A stretch of DNA of 64,000 bases from Sinomonas sp. P10A9 (GTDB lineage Bacteria > Actinomycetota > Actinomycetes > Actinomycetales > Micrococcaceae), in the NCBI RefSeq assembly GCF_041022165.1, contig NZ_CP163302.1:434001-498000 (forward strand). The letters are read 5' to 3'. Made by a program: the position numbers and the translations under genes. Position 1 is the stretch's first letter, and every line of letters begins with the position of its first letter. Under the pieces are notes generated by a model. It had not been told where the DNA came from, did no database searches, and saw only the letters and a list, made by a program, of their open reading frames with translations. This document shows, one piece after another, positions 8,394 through 18,442 of the stretch.

Positions 8394-9623
8394 ATGAAGA
8401 TCGTCTCCGCTGAAGTCTTCGTGACGAGCCCGACCCGAAACTTCGTGACCCTCAAGGTGACGACCGACGAGGGGGTCGTCGGCATCGGCGACGCGACCCT
8501 CAACGGCCGCGAGCTCGCCGTCGCCGCCTACCTCAAGGAGCACGTGGCCCAGCTCCTCATCGGACGCGATCCGCACCGTATCGAGGACACGTGGCAGTTC
8601 CTCTACCGCTCCTCCTACTGGCGCCGCGGCCCCATCACGATGGCCTCGATCGCCGCGGTGGACATGGCGCTGTGGGACATCAAGGGCAAGGTGGCCGGCC
8701 TCCCGGTCTACCAGCTGCTCGGCGGGGCCTCCCGCAACGGCCTCCGCGCCTACGGCCATGCCTCGGGCACCGACATCCCCTCCCTCTTCGACTCGATCCA
8801 CGAGCACCTCGAGCTCGGCTACAAGTCGATCCGCGTCCAGACGGCGATCCCGGGCATCAAGGCCGTCTACGGCGTGGCCGCCCAGACCCAGGCCTCGGGC
8901 GAGCGCTACGACTACGAGCCGGCCGGCCGCGGCGCGTTCCCGCAGGAGGAGGACTGGGACACCCGCGCGTATCTGCGCCACCTCCCGACCGTCTTCGAAG
9001 CGGTGCGCAACGAGTTCGGCCCCGAGATCCCGCTCCTCCACGACGGCCACCACCGCATGACCCCGATCCAGGCGGCCAAGCTCGGCAAGGCCCTCGAGCC
9101 CTACGACCTCTTCTGGCTCGAGGACTGCACTCCGGCGGAGAACCAGGAGGCCCTGCGCCTCGTCCGCTCGCACACGACGACGCCGCTGGCGATCGGCGAG
9201 GTCTTCAACACCGTCTATGACTTCCAGAGCCTCATCAAGGAACAGCTCATCGACTATGTCCGAGCGGCCTCCACCCACTTCGGCGGCATCAGCCCGCTGA
9301 AGAAGGTCATGGACTACGCGGCGCAGTACCAGATCAAGTCGGGCTTCCACGGGCCCACGGACATCTCTCCTGTGGGCTTCGCCGCCCAGCTGCATGTGGG
9401 CCTCGCGATCCACAACTACGGCATCCAGGAGTACATGCAGCACTCGGAGGCGACGAACACCGTGTTCGAGCAGTCCATGACGTTCAAGGACGGCTACCTC
9501 CACCCCGGCGACAAGCCGGGCCTCGGCGTCGAGTTCAACGAGGAAGCGGCCAACTCCTTCCCCTACCAGCAGGCGTACCTGCCGTACAACCGCCTCATCG
9601 ACGGCACGGTCCACGACTGGTGA
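8394..9623 (+). CDS. manD: D-mannonate dehydratase (enolase superfamily)
   Basis: ManD/RspA-type enolase-superfamily protein of 409 residues. It dehydrates D-mannonate to 2-keto-3-deoxy-D-gluconate. The three Mg ligands of the barrel domain are visible in [15 protein letters not shown] and AIGEVF, and the N-terminal capping domain begins [10 protein letters not shown]. It has a GAAAGGAAG ribosome site and overlaps the kinase gene by four bases. It takes the place of the unrelated UxuA dehydratase of enterobacteria. Since some ManD homologues have low activity, the surrounding uxaC/uxuB genes are the main support for a true mannonate role. Confidence 0.9.
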   Translation: MKIVSAEVFVTSPTRNFVTLKVTTDEGVVGIGDATLNGRELAVAAYLKEHVAQLLIGRDPHRIEDTWQFLYRSSYWRRGPITMASIAAVDMALWDIKGKVAGLPVYQLLGGASRNGLRAYGHASGTDIPSLFDSIHEHLELGYKSIRVQTAIPGIKAVYGVAAQTQASGERYDYEPAGRGAFPQEEDWDTRAYLRHLPTVFEAVRNEFGPEIPLLHDGHHRMTPIQAAKLGKALEPYDLFWLEDCTPAENQEALRLVRSHTTTPLAIGEVFNTVYDFQSLIKEQLIDYVRAASTHFGGISPLKKVMDYAAQYQIKSGFHGPTDISPVGFAAQLHVGLAIHNYGIQEYMQHSEATNTVFEQSMTFKDGYLHPGDKPGLGVEFNEEAANSFPYQQAYLPYNRLIDGTVHDW

Positions 9624-10153
9624 GCACGGCCGTCGAACGTGCGGAGTCCGACGCCGCGTCCCGCACGTTGCATGTGATCGCCATGGGTGTCTCGGGCTCG
9701 GGCAAGAGCACCGTGGGGGCCCTCCTCGCCGAGGAGCTCGGGGGAGAGTTCGTCGACGGGGACGACCTGCATCCGGCGGCCAACGTCGCGAAGATGGCGG
9801 CAGGCACTCCGCTCGACGACGACGACCGTGCGCCCTGGCTGCGTGAGATCGGCGCGCGGATGGCCGCCGCGACCGGCACGATGGTGATCGGCTGCAGCGC
9901 GCTCAAGCGCTCGTACCGCGACCTCATCCGCAGCGCGGCGCCGGACACCGTATTCGTGCACATGCGAGGAAGCCGCGAGCTGCTCGCTGAGCGCATGGCC
10001 GCCCGGCCGGAGCACTTCATGCCGCTCTCGCTCCTGGACTCGCAGCTCGGGACCCTCGAGGAGCTCGAACCGGACGAGCACGGTGTCGCCTTCGACGTCG
10101 CCGAGCCGCCCGCCCAGATTGTCCGCGAGGCAGCGGAGTGGCTCCGCGCCTGA
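9620..10153 (+). CDS. Gluconokinase-type kinase
   Basis: GntK-family P-loop kinase, 177 residues, with Walker [10 protein letters not shown] at residues 23-31, the GDDLHP segment and the family signature [10 protein letters not shown]. The GTG start overlaps the manD stop, so it is translationally coupled. Sequence features say gluconate kinase (6-phosphogluconate formation), whereas the manD product would need a 2-keto-3-deoxygluconate kinase, normally a PfkB protein. It may phosphorylate a related acid, or gluconate may be a co-substrate of this locus. A second, clearly gluconate-linked paralogue lies at 58561-59106. Confidence 0.8.
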   Translation: MSTAVERAESDAASRTLHVIAMGVSGSGKSTVGALLAEELGGEFVDGDDLHPAANVAKMAAGTPLDDDDRAPWLREIGARMAAATGTMVIGCSALKRSYRDLIRSAAPDTVFVHMRGSRELLAERMAARPEHFMPLSLLDSQLGTLEELEPDEHGVAFDVAEPPAQIVREAAEWLRA

Positions 10154-10182
10154 CGCACTCGGGCGGCGTGCCCTCTATCCCC

Positions 10183-10233
10183 ACGCCAGAGCGCCACCAC
10201 GACCGCACCTGCGGAGTGGTGGCGTTTTGGCGT
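10183..10233 (+). terminator. Intrinsic terminator after the manD unit
   Basis: ACGCCAGAGCGCCACCAC (10183-10200) pairs with GTGGTGGCGTTTTGGCGT (10216-10233), apart from three central mismatches. The core stem CGCCACCAC/GTGGTGGCG is followed directly by TTTT, a typical Rho-independent form. Confidence 0.65.
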
Positions 10234-10303
10234 CTCCTGGTTGTTCCACGCGGGCGCGACTCGACTGGGTCGCGGGCTTGCGGGGCTGCACGGATGCGAT
10301 GAT

Positions 10304-10327
10304 GGCAACGTGTGGCAATCGATTGCC
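10304..10327. promoter_or_regulatory. Operator 3, LacI-type, with direct half-site
   Basis: Palindrome GGCAATCGATTGCC at 10314-10327 with GGCAA at 10304-10308, again exactly 10 bp apart. It lies 107 bp upstream of uidA, after a terminator, marking the third unit of the regulon. Confidence 0.85.
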
Positions 10328-10352
10328 GAGATGTTGCCGCCGGTCCTACCCT
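10323..10352 (+). promoter_or_regulatory. Promoter of uidA and its permease
   Basis: TTGCCG (10323-10328) from the operator's right arm, then 18 bp, then TACCCT (10347-10352). The -10 is weaker than at the other two sites, but the arrangement is the same. Confidence 0.5.
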
Positions 10353-10359
10353 TGAATGA

Positions 10360-12276
<1,917 letters not shown>

Positions 12277-12307
12277 CCGCGACCGGCCCCACCCCAAGGA
12301 CAAGGAC

Positions 12308-13759
12308 ATGACAATGACGTCTTCACCGTCGGCACCGGCCGCGCGCACCGATCATCCCGGGTCGGACAAGCTCCGCCTCCGGAGCATCATCGGCTACGGG
12401 GCGGGTGACGCCGCCAACAACCTCGCGTTCACCACCACGTCGATGTTCCTGCTTGTCTACTACACCGACGTGGCAGGCATCCCCGCCGCGGCGGCGGGCA
12501 CGCTGTTCCTCGTGGTGCGCCTCTTCGACGCGTTCTCCGACCTGTTCGCTGGACGCATGGTGGACAGGACCAACACGAAGCGCTGGGGCAAGTTCCGCCC
12601 GTTCATCCTGTTCGGGTCCGTTCCGCTGCTCATTCTCACCTTCCTCAACTTCCACATCCCCCAGATCGGCGAGGGCGGGAAGCTCGCCTACGCGTACATC
12701 GTGTACGCGGCGCTGGGCCTGGCCTACTCGCTCGTGAACATCCCCTACGGCTCGATGGCCTCGGCGATGACGCAGAAGCCCAAGGAACGCGCAAAGCTCG
12801 CCTCGGCGAGAACCGTTGGCGCGCTCCTCGTCTCCTCCGCTCTCGGCATCTTCGTCGCGCCGCTGCTCAAGGCCGGAACCGACCTCCAGCCCATCTTCAC
12901 CGCGGTGACGCTCGTCTTCATGGTGCTCGGCGTCGTGCTGTACCTGTTCACGTTCTTCACGACCCGTGAGAAGGTCGCCCGGGACGTACCCAAGGTGTCG
13001 TTCAAGCAGAGCATGCAGACGCTCAAGGGCAACAAGCCGCTGCTCATGCTGTGCCTCTCCTCGCTGCTCTTCCTCTCGGGCTACCTGTCCCTCTCGACCG
13101 TGCAGGTGTACTACTTCCGCGACGCTCTGCACAACCTCGGCCTCGTCCCGATCCTCTCGATCGTCCAGCTCGTCATCACCTTGGCGCTGAGCGCATGGGT
13201 CCCCGTCCTCGTCGCGAGGTTTGGCAAGCGGACCGTCTACATGGCGTTCATCGTGGTGGGAGTCGTGGGCGGCCTCTTGGTCATGTTCACCCCGACCACG
13301 CTCGTGTGGCTCGCGTTCCTCGGCTTCGTCATCGCGGTTGGCGGCATCGCCGGCGTCAGCATCGTGGTGTGGGCCCTCGAGGCGGACACCGTCGAGTACG
13401 GCGAGTGGAAGACGGGCGTCCGCTCCGAGGGCATCATCTACTCGCTCTTCTCCTTCACCCGCAAGACCGGTCAGGCGGTGGGGGGCGCCCTCGCCGGCTA
13501 CGCGCTGGCCTGGGGCGGCTACGACGGCCATGCTGCGGCACAGACGGCCCAGGCCGTGACTGGCATCCAGATCGCCGCGGGCCTCATCCCGGCGATCCTC
13601 GGCGCGGGCGCCGGCGTGATCATGTTCTTCTACGAGCTCACGGACGCACGGCACGCCAAGATCGTGGCCGAGATCCGTGAGCGCCACCTCCAGGCCGGTG
13701 CTGGCCTCGGCGCCGACGCGGAGACGGTCGCCAAGCTCAGCAAGCCGGAAGGGGCCTAG
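12308..13759 (+). CDS. uidB: GPH-family glucuronide:cation symporter
   Basis: Glycoside-pentoside-hexuronide family symporter of 483 residues with about 12 membrane spans. Family signatures include GYGAGDAANNLAF at the first span, LFDAFSDLFAGRMVDRTNTKRWGKFRP in the 2-3 loop (cited here only as the segment from about residue 75) and EYGEWKTGVRSEGIIYS near the end. It follows uidA directly, as in E. coli uidAB, and should import beta-glucuronides with a cation. The start is ATG 12308; ATG 12314 is also possible. It is the last gene before a strong terminator. Confidence 0.9.
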   Translation: MTMTSSPSAPAARTDHPGSDKLRLRSIIGYGAGDAANNLAFTTTSMFLLVYYTDVAGIPAAAAGTLFLVVRLFDAFSDLFAGRMVDRTNTKRWGKFRPFILFGSVPLLILTFLNFHIPQIGEGGKLAYAYIVYAALGLAYSLVNIPYGSMASAMTQKPKERAKLASARTVGALLVSSALGIFVAPLLKAGTDLQPIFTAVTLVFMVLGVVLYLFTFFTTREKVARDVPKVSFKQSMQTLKGNKPLLMLCLSSLLFLSGYLSLSTVQVYYFRDALHNLGLVPILSIVQLVITLALSAWVPVLVARFGKRTVYMAFIVVGVVGGLLVMFTPTTLVWLAFLGFVIAVGGIAGVSIVVWALEADTVEYGEWKTGVRSEGIIYSLFSFTRKTGQAVGGALAGYALAWGGYDGHAAAQTAQAVTGIQIAAGLIPAILGAGAGVIMFFYELTDARHAKIVAEIRERHLQAGAGLGADAETVAKLSKPEGA

Positions 13760-13801
13760 CTCCCTCTCGGTTTCGGATACACGTCTGGGCCAGAGCGCAA
13801 G

Positions 13802-13841
13802 GGCGGACGACGGCGGAACCCACGTTCCGCCGTCGTCCGCC
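13802..13841. terminator. Terminator hairpin after the glucuronide locus
   Basis: Perfect 18-bp stem (GGCGGACGACGGCGGAAC at 13802-13819 with its complement at 13824-13841) and a CCAC loop, followed by a T-rich stretch (CTCTCTGTTT). It ends the uidAB unit. Its arm resembles the GCACGACGGC-type arms of other hairpins in the window. Confidence 0.75.
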
Positions 13842-13954
13842 TCTCTGTTTCGCCCGGCTTGGGCGGTTTGCGGCGCGTTCACTGGACATTCATCGCCCAG
13901 ATGCCTTGGATGTGTGCACTGGGGGGAGTGACCCGAGACGACAGAAGGCTCCCA

Positions 13955-14899
13955 ATGGGCATCATCCAGGCCGAGCATCCTCGGCCGCGCCATTTCCTGG
14001 TCCATGTGAGCGATACGCACCTCGTCGGTGACGGACTCCTCGCGGGCACCCTCGATTCCGAGGAGCGGCTGCGGAGGCTCTTCTCCCAGATGCACGACGC
14101 CGGCGGCTCGCCCGAGGCGATCGTGGTCACCGGTGACCTCGCGGACCGGGGCGAGCCCGCCGCCTACGCCCGGCTGCGCAGCATCGCGGAGCCGGCGGCC
14201 GCGGCTCTCGGCTCGCGCCTCATCTGGGCCATGGGCAACCATGATTCGCGTGCTGCCCTCCGCGAGCACCTGCTCGACGAGGACCCCTCCGCCGAGCCGC
14301 TCGACCGGGTCCACTGGGTCAACGGACTTCGGATCATTGTGCTCGACACGACCGTGCCCGGGTTCCACCACGGCGAGGTCTCCGCGGCCCAGCTCGACTG
14401 GCTCGCCGAGGAGCTCACGTTCCCCGCCCCCGACGGGACGCTCCTCGCGATGCACCACCCGCCCGTGCCCTGCGTGCAGGAACTCGCGGTGCTCGTGGAG
14501 CTGCGGGGGCAGGCGCCCCTCGCTGACGTGCTGCGCGGCTCGGACGTCCGCGCGATCCTCGCCGGGCACCTGCACTACTCGACCTCCGGGACGTTTGCGG
14601 GGATTCCTGTGTCTGTCGCCTCTGCGACCTGCTACACGCAGGACCTCGCCGGCGCCGTCGATCCCACCTCCGGGATCCGCGGAACGCGCGGACGCGACGC
14701 CGCCCAGGCGTACAACCTCGTGCATGTCTACGCGGATTCGGTGCTGCACTCCGTGGTGCCCGCCGCGGGCGGCGAGACGGTGGGCCGCGACGTCCCCGCT
14801 GCGGAGGTCGCGCGGATCCTCGCCGACGCCGGGGTCACGTTCCCCGCGGACGACGGCGCGCGCCCGGTCCGGCGGTCAGAGGCCCACCCCACCCTCTGA
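13955..14899 (+). CDS. Metallophosphoesterase, CpdA/Icc-like
   Basis: Calcineurin-like phosphoesterase of 314 residues. The dinuclear metal motifs are all present: SDTHL (D20, H22), [17 protein letters not shown] and AGHLHYS. This order and spacing match the 3',5'-cyclic nucleotide phosphodiesterase subgroup (CpdA/Icc), so cAMP hydrolysis is a reasonable guess. Other phosphodiester substrates such as glycerophosphodiesters are used by close relatives. The chosen ATG follows AGAAGG; a longer frame to 13859 lacks a ribosome site. It stands alone, convergent with the next gene. Confidence 0.8.
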   Translation: MGIIQAEHPRPRHFLVHVSDTHLVGDGLLAGTLDSEERLRRLFSQMHDAGGSPEAIVVTGDLADRGEPAAYARLRSIAEPAAAALGSRLIWAMGNHDSRAALREHLLDEDPSAEPLDRVHWVNGLRIIVLDTTVPGFHHGEVSAAQLDWLAEELTFPAPDGTLLAMHHPPVPCVQELAVLVELRGQAPLADVLRGSDVRAILAGHLHYSTSGTFAGIPVSVASATCYTQDLAGAVDPTSGIRGTRGRDAAQAYNLVHVYADSVLHSVVPAAGGETVGRDVPAAEVARILADAGVTFPADDGARPVRRSEAHPTL

Positions 14900-14934
14900 C
14901 CAGCGCCGAGATCCGGACCCGAAACGGAACGCGG

Positions 14935-16539
14935 TCAGCGCTCCCAAGGAGCCGGGATGGGGAAGTACTTCTCGAGGAAATCGGTCACGCGCTCCTGGCG
15001 CTCCTGCGCTGACACCTCGGGGAACGAGCCGTCGTTGAGGCAGAAGAAGTCCTGGTTGCGCTTCTTGAGCAGCTTGCCGAGCGACTCCAGTCCGGAGCGC
15101 ACGGTCGTGTCGATGTACTGGACCTTCGCCCCGATCTTCGTCACGGCGCGCCCGGTGAGGAGCGCGTAGTAGTGGTAGAAGGAGTTCGTCACCGAGATGC
15201 TGTCCCACGTGCGGAAGCGCGCGGCGGCCGTGCGGGCGAACTCCTCGGGGAACTCCCGCTCCATCTCAAGCAGGACACTCCGCCGCAAGGGCGCGGCGGT
15301 GTGCTCGAGGTGCCGCGTGGTGATGCGGCCGAACCGCTCCCACAGGAGCCGCCGGTTAACGCGCGCGGCGTTCTCGTGGCCCGAACGGTCAAGGTGGTTG
15401 TCGCCGAGCCCGATCCGCGTCGAGGCCTCGATGAACTTCGTGATCCCGCCAGGGGAGAAGAACATGTCCGGGCCGAGCGGCCGGCCGAAGAACATGTCGT
15501 CGTTGGAGTACAGGAAGTGCTCGGACAAGCCATCGATGTGCTGCAGCTGAGACTCGATGGCCTGGGAGTTGAACACCGGCAGCACTGACGGGTCCTTGTA
15601 GTGGTCCGCGGCCGGCACGATGGTGATCCGCTCGTGCGAGGCATCCAGCCAGTCGGGGACCTTCGAGTCGGTCGCGATGAAGATGTGTCCAATCCACGGC
15701 GCGAACATGTGCACGCTGCGCAGCGCGTACTTCAGCTCGTTGATCTGGCGTACTCGGGCCTCAGCGTCGTCGCCCTCGCCGAGCACCACGCCCGGCAGGA
15801 ACGACGCGCGGTAGCGCTGGAGCTCGGGGTCGGCGCCGTCCACCCATGAGAAGACGATGTCGATCTCGAAGTGGATGTCCGTCGCGTGGTCGGCGAACAT
15901 GTTCTCGATGGTCGGCCAGGTGTGCCCGAACCGCTCTACGGTTCCTCGGACAGCCTCGGACCGCGGGATGGTGCGGCGCGTGAGCGAGTTCTCGATGGGA
16001 AGCTGCAGGATCTCGCCTTCCCACTTCCACAGCTCGATCTGGACACCGGTCTCCGGGCCGTAGCGCAGGCCGCCATGCGGCTCGATCCGCGGCCGATAGA
16101 GCCGGAACATGCGCGCCTGTGCCGACTCGGCGAGTTGGCCGTCCGCAACGAGCAGGGCTCGGTCCTTGCGTGCATCCACGGTCAGGGAGTAGAACGGCTC
16201 GTCACGGCACGCCGCCACGAGCGCATGGCGCAGCTGCCTGCGGAAGGACCAGTCGACGGCGATCACGGGTCGTGCGTCGTTGCCTCGCACCAGGAGGTAG
16301 GGGACCTGGGCGCCCTCGAGGGCCCCCCTCACGAACAGCAGGTCGGCGACCATCGCCTCGTGCGGGGTCTGGCCGGCGTTGACGAGGGCGTAGCCGCGCT
16401 TCTTGTGCCGGACCACGTCTTCCCGGTCCGCGAGGCGCCGCCCGGCCGCGGCGGAGGTGACCTCGTGCACCGGCGGCACGGACTCCTCGGCGTCCGGCGT
16501 GGCGTGGTAGACCTCGGCGGGGGTGAGGGACGTGTTCAC
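14935..16539 (-). CDS. Stealth-family polysaccharide phosphotransferase
   Basis: Stealth protein of 534 residues, a family of phosphosugar-1-phosphate transferases that build phosphodiester-linked capsule or cell-wall polymers. The four conserved regions are recognisable: CR1 IDIVFSWVDGADPE (about residues 225-240), CR2 INELKYALRSVHMFAPWI through TDSKVPDW (about 266-297), CR3 LSEHFLYSNDDMFFGRPL (about 338-355) and CR4 near FYHYYALLTG. The GTG start at 16539 has an excellent AAGGAGG site. No other glycan genes are nearby, so it is an orphan, and its acceptor polymer is unknown. Confidence 0.88.
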   Translation of the reverse strand: MNTSLTPAEVYHATPDAEESVPPVHEVTSAAAGRRLADREDVVRHKKRGYALVNAGQTPHEAMVADLLFVRGALEGAQVPYLLVRGNDARPVIAVDWSFRRQLRHALVAACRDEPFYSLTVDARKDRALLVADGQLAESAQARMFRLYRPRIEPHGGLRYGPETGVQIELWKWEGEILQLPIENSLTRRTIPRSEAVRGTVERFGHTWPTIENMFADHATDIHFEIDIVFSWVDGADPELQRYRASFLPGVVLGEGDDAEARVRQINELKYALRSVHMFAPWIGHIFIATDSKVPDWLDASHERITIVPAADHYKDPSVLPVFNSQAIESQLQHIDGLSEHFLYSNDDMFFGRPLGPDMFFSPGGITKFIEASTRIGLGDNHLDRSGHENAARVNRRLLWERFGRITTRHLEHTAAPLRRSVLLEMEREFPEEFARTAAARFRTWDSISVTNSFYHYYALLTGRAVTKIGAKVQYIDTTVRSGLESLGKLLKKRNQDFFCLNDGSFPEVSAQERQERVTDFLEKYFPIPAPWER

Positions 16540-16603
16540 GGGCCTCCTTGCGGGATGCGGGCGGGGCAGGACGGGTGTGCGGGGTTCAAGGCACATGATA
16601 GGC

Positions 16604-16665
16604 GCACGACGCCGCGCCGCCCTTCGGATGGCCACATCGCCATCCGCGACCACACGCCGTCGTGC
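16604..16665. repeat. Nested palindrome between Stealth gene and pyrE
   Basis: Outer arms GCACGACG (16604-16611) and CGTCGTGC (16658-16665) enclose an inner perfect stem CGGATGGC (16625-16632) / GCCATCCG (16639-16646). It lies upstream of both divergent genes, so it is not an obvious terminator. The outer arms belong to the GCACGACGGC hairpin family seen at several other intergenic sites in this window. Confidence 0.55.
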
Positions 16666-16724
16666 GTGCCGCTCCGGACGGAACCCGGCCGAGCGAAGTG
16701 GATCCGGGTGAAGACGGCCGCCAC

Positions 16725-16730
16725 TAGAAT
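16725..16730 (+). promoter_or_regulatory. Likely -10 box of pyrE (leaderless)
   Basis: TAGAAT ends 7 bp before the pyrE ATG, with no purine-rich ribosome site between, so transcription would start at or next to the start codon. Leaderless transcripts are common in actinobacteria. No convincing -35 is seen. Confidence 0.45.
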
Positions 16731-16737
16731 CGAAGCC

Positions 16738-17340
16738 ATGACTGACGCCCCGCTTGCTGCCTCCGCCGCTGCCGCTACCGTCGACATCGCCGCCGCCCGC
16801 GCTCGCCTGCTCGAACTGATCAAGGAACTCGCCGTGGTCCACGGGAAGGTGACCCTCTCGAGCGGCAAGGAAGCGGACTACTACGTGGACCTCCGCCGCG
16901 TCACCCTCCACCACGAGGCGAGCCAGCTTGTGGGGCAGGTCATGCTGGACCTCATTGACCGGGCTGGCGTGCAGATGGAGACCGCGGGCGGCCTCACGAT
17001 GGGCGCCGACCCGGTGGGCACCGCCGTCATGCACGCCGCGCGCGAGGCAGGCCGCGCCGTCGATGCGTTCGTGGTGCGCAAGGCGCAGAAGTCCTACGGG
17101 ATGGGACGGCAGGTGGAGGGGCCGGGCGTCGCGGGCCGCAAGGTCGTGGTGCTCGAGGACACCTCGACCACCGGAGGTTCCGCGCTGACCGCCGTGGAGG
17201 GCGTGCGCAACGCGGGCGGCGAGGTGACCGCCGTCGCCGTCATCGTGGACCGCGCCACCGGCGCGGAGGAGCGCATCGAGGCCGAGGCCGGTGTGCCTTA
17301 CCTGTTCGCGTTCGGGAAGGCCGAGCTAGGCCTCGACTGA
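16738..17340 (+). CDS. pyrE: Orotate phosphoribosyltransferase
   Basis: PyrE, 200 residues, adding PRPP to orotate to make OMP in pyrimidine synthesis. The PRPP-binding motif reads VVVLEDTSTTGGS, and the N-terminal VTLSSGKEADYYVD segment is the conserved orotate-site region. The actinobacterial form carries a short Ala-rich N-terminal extension. The start at 16738 lies just after a TAGAAT -10 box, suggesting leaderless translation. The hydrolase gene follows after 22 bp and may be cotranscribed. The alternative upstream frame has no support. Confidence 0.95.
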   Translation: MTDAPLAASAAAATVDIAAARARLLELIKELAVVHGKVTLSSGKEADYYVDLRRVTLHHEASQLVGQVMLDLIDRAGVQMETAGGLTMGADPVGTAVMHAAREAGRAVDAFVVRKAQKSYGMGRQVEGPGVAGRKVVVLEDTSTTGGSALTAVEGVRNAGGEVTAVAVIVDRATGAEERIEAEAGVPYLFAFGKAELGLD

Positions 17341-17362
17341 GGGGCCCAGCCCGGGCGGCACT

Positions 17363-18379
17363 GTGGGAGAACCGGCCATGGACCCGGCCATGCTGCGCGC
17401 CGCACGGCGGCTCAAGGCGTTCTCGCGCCGCGCCTTCCTCGGTGGCGCGGTGGGGTCCGCGCTCCTGGCAACGGACATGTTCGTGACCCGCGAGGTGCAG
17501 AGCCGTCGCCGCCAGACGGTGGTCCTCGAGATGGCCGACGACGCCGCGAGGCGGCGCTTCCCCGACGCCTCGTGGGTCCTGTTCCCCGGCTACAAGACGA
17601 GCTGGGAGGAGGGGCGGATCATCCTCGCCGCCCTGCATGACTCGCTGTCCGAGCGCGGACAGCTCGCGGCGATCGGCTATTCGAACCTCGGGCTCGACAT
17701 TGACGAGATCCTCGATGCACTGCGCGTCTACGTGCGTCAGAGGCGCCTGCGGACCCTGTATTTCTATGGGCACTCGTTCGGCGGGATGGTGGCCGTTGAG
17801 GTGGCATCGCGGCTGCTGGCCGAGAACGGGCCGCTCGTCGAGGTGATCGTGCTGGACTCGACGCCCGCCTCGAAGTACGACGTCCTCGACCAGAGCTGGT
17901 TCGACTCCGTGGTGTTCCTGTACGACCTAGGGATCCGCATCCCCTCGCTCGTCCGCGGCGGCTACGAGTTCGGGGAGCGCGTGATCCACAAGAACGAGCG
18001 CACCTGGACGCAGATTCTGGACCAGACCCTCGAACAGCTCTCGCCGCTCGCGCCGTCGAGCGTGCTGATCCAGGCGGAGTCCCAGTACATCTACGACTGG
18101 GACGTGACCCGCTTCGTCGGCACGCTCGACCGGGCGGAGATGGCGTTCATCGGCAATCCCGGCGACCAGACGGTCAACTACTCCTCCGCCCGCGCCCGGT
18201 GGGCACGGTATTTCCCCGAGAACCTGGTCAGCTCGGACCTGCAGACCATCGGCGCGTTCCCCGCCCACGCGAGCCCGGAGTGGAGCGGCATCGTGTACAA
18301 CAACCTCCTCGGGCGGCTCCTGCCGCAGCTGCTTCCGCTCCCGCGGAAGGTGGGCGGGGCCGGTGGAGCGGGCAGATAG
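17363..18379 (+). CDS. Alpha/beta hydrolase with Tat-like signal
   Basis: Protein of 338 residues with an alpha/beta-hydrolase core. The nucleophile elbow is GHSFGG with Ser138, preceded by LYFY; later segments carry an acidic residue (FIGNPGDQTVN) and a late His (FPAHASPEW) that could complete the triad. The N terminus contains SRRAFLGGAVGSALLA, a twin-arginine-type signal without a clear cleavage site, so it may be exported and membrane-anchored. The natural substrate is unknown. It lies 22 bp after pyrE. ATG 17378 is an alternative start. Confidence 0.7.
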   Translation: MGEPAMDPAMLRAARRLKAFSRRAFLGGAVGSALLATDMFVTREVQSRRRQTVVLEMADDAARRRFPDASWVLFPGYKTSWEEGRIILAALHDSLSERGQLAAIGYSNLGLDIDEILDALRVYVRQRRLRTLYFYGHSFGGMVAVEVASRLLAENGPLVEVIVLDSTPASKYDVLDQSWFDSVVFLYDLGIRIPSLVRGGYEFGERVIHKNERTWTQILDQTLEQLSPLAPSSVLIQAESQYIYDWDVTRFVGTLDRAEMAFIGNPGDQTVNYSSARARWARYFPENLVSSDLQTIGAFPAHASPEWSGIVYNNLLGRLLPQLLPLPRKVGGAGGAGR

Positions 18380-18442
18380 GAGCTCTTGTGGTATCTCACG
18401 TGTAGCATGTTACTGTCGCTGTGGCCACCAGGAGAAGAAGGA

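Noticed and set aside
12323..14749. Long minus-strand frame opposite the symporter and phosphoesterase
   Set aside because: Same antisense composition bias; both plus-strand genes have full family motifs.
15871..16737. Upstream extension of pyrE
   Set aside because: The extra segment is antisense to the Stealth gene and PyrE motifs begin right after ATG 16738.
18402..18413. GTAGCATGTTAC near-palindrome as a definite GntR operator
   Set aside because: Single copy, imperfect, and no second site was found near the GntR gene; kept only as a remark on the dehydrogenase.
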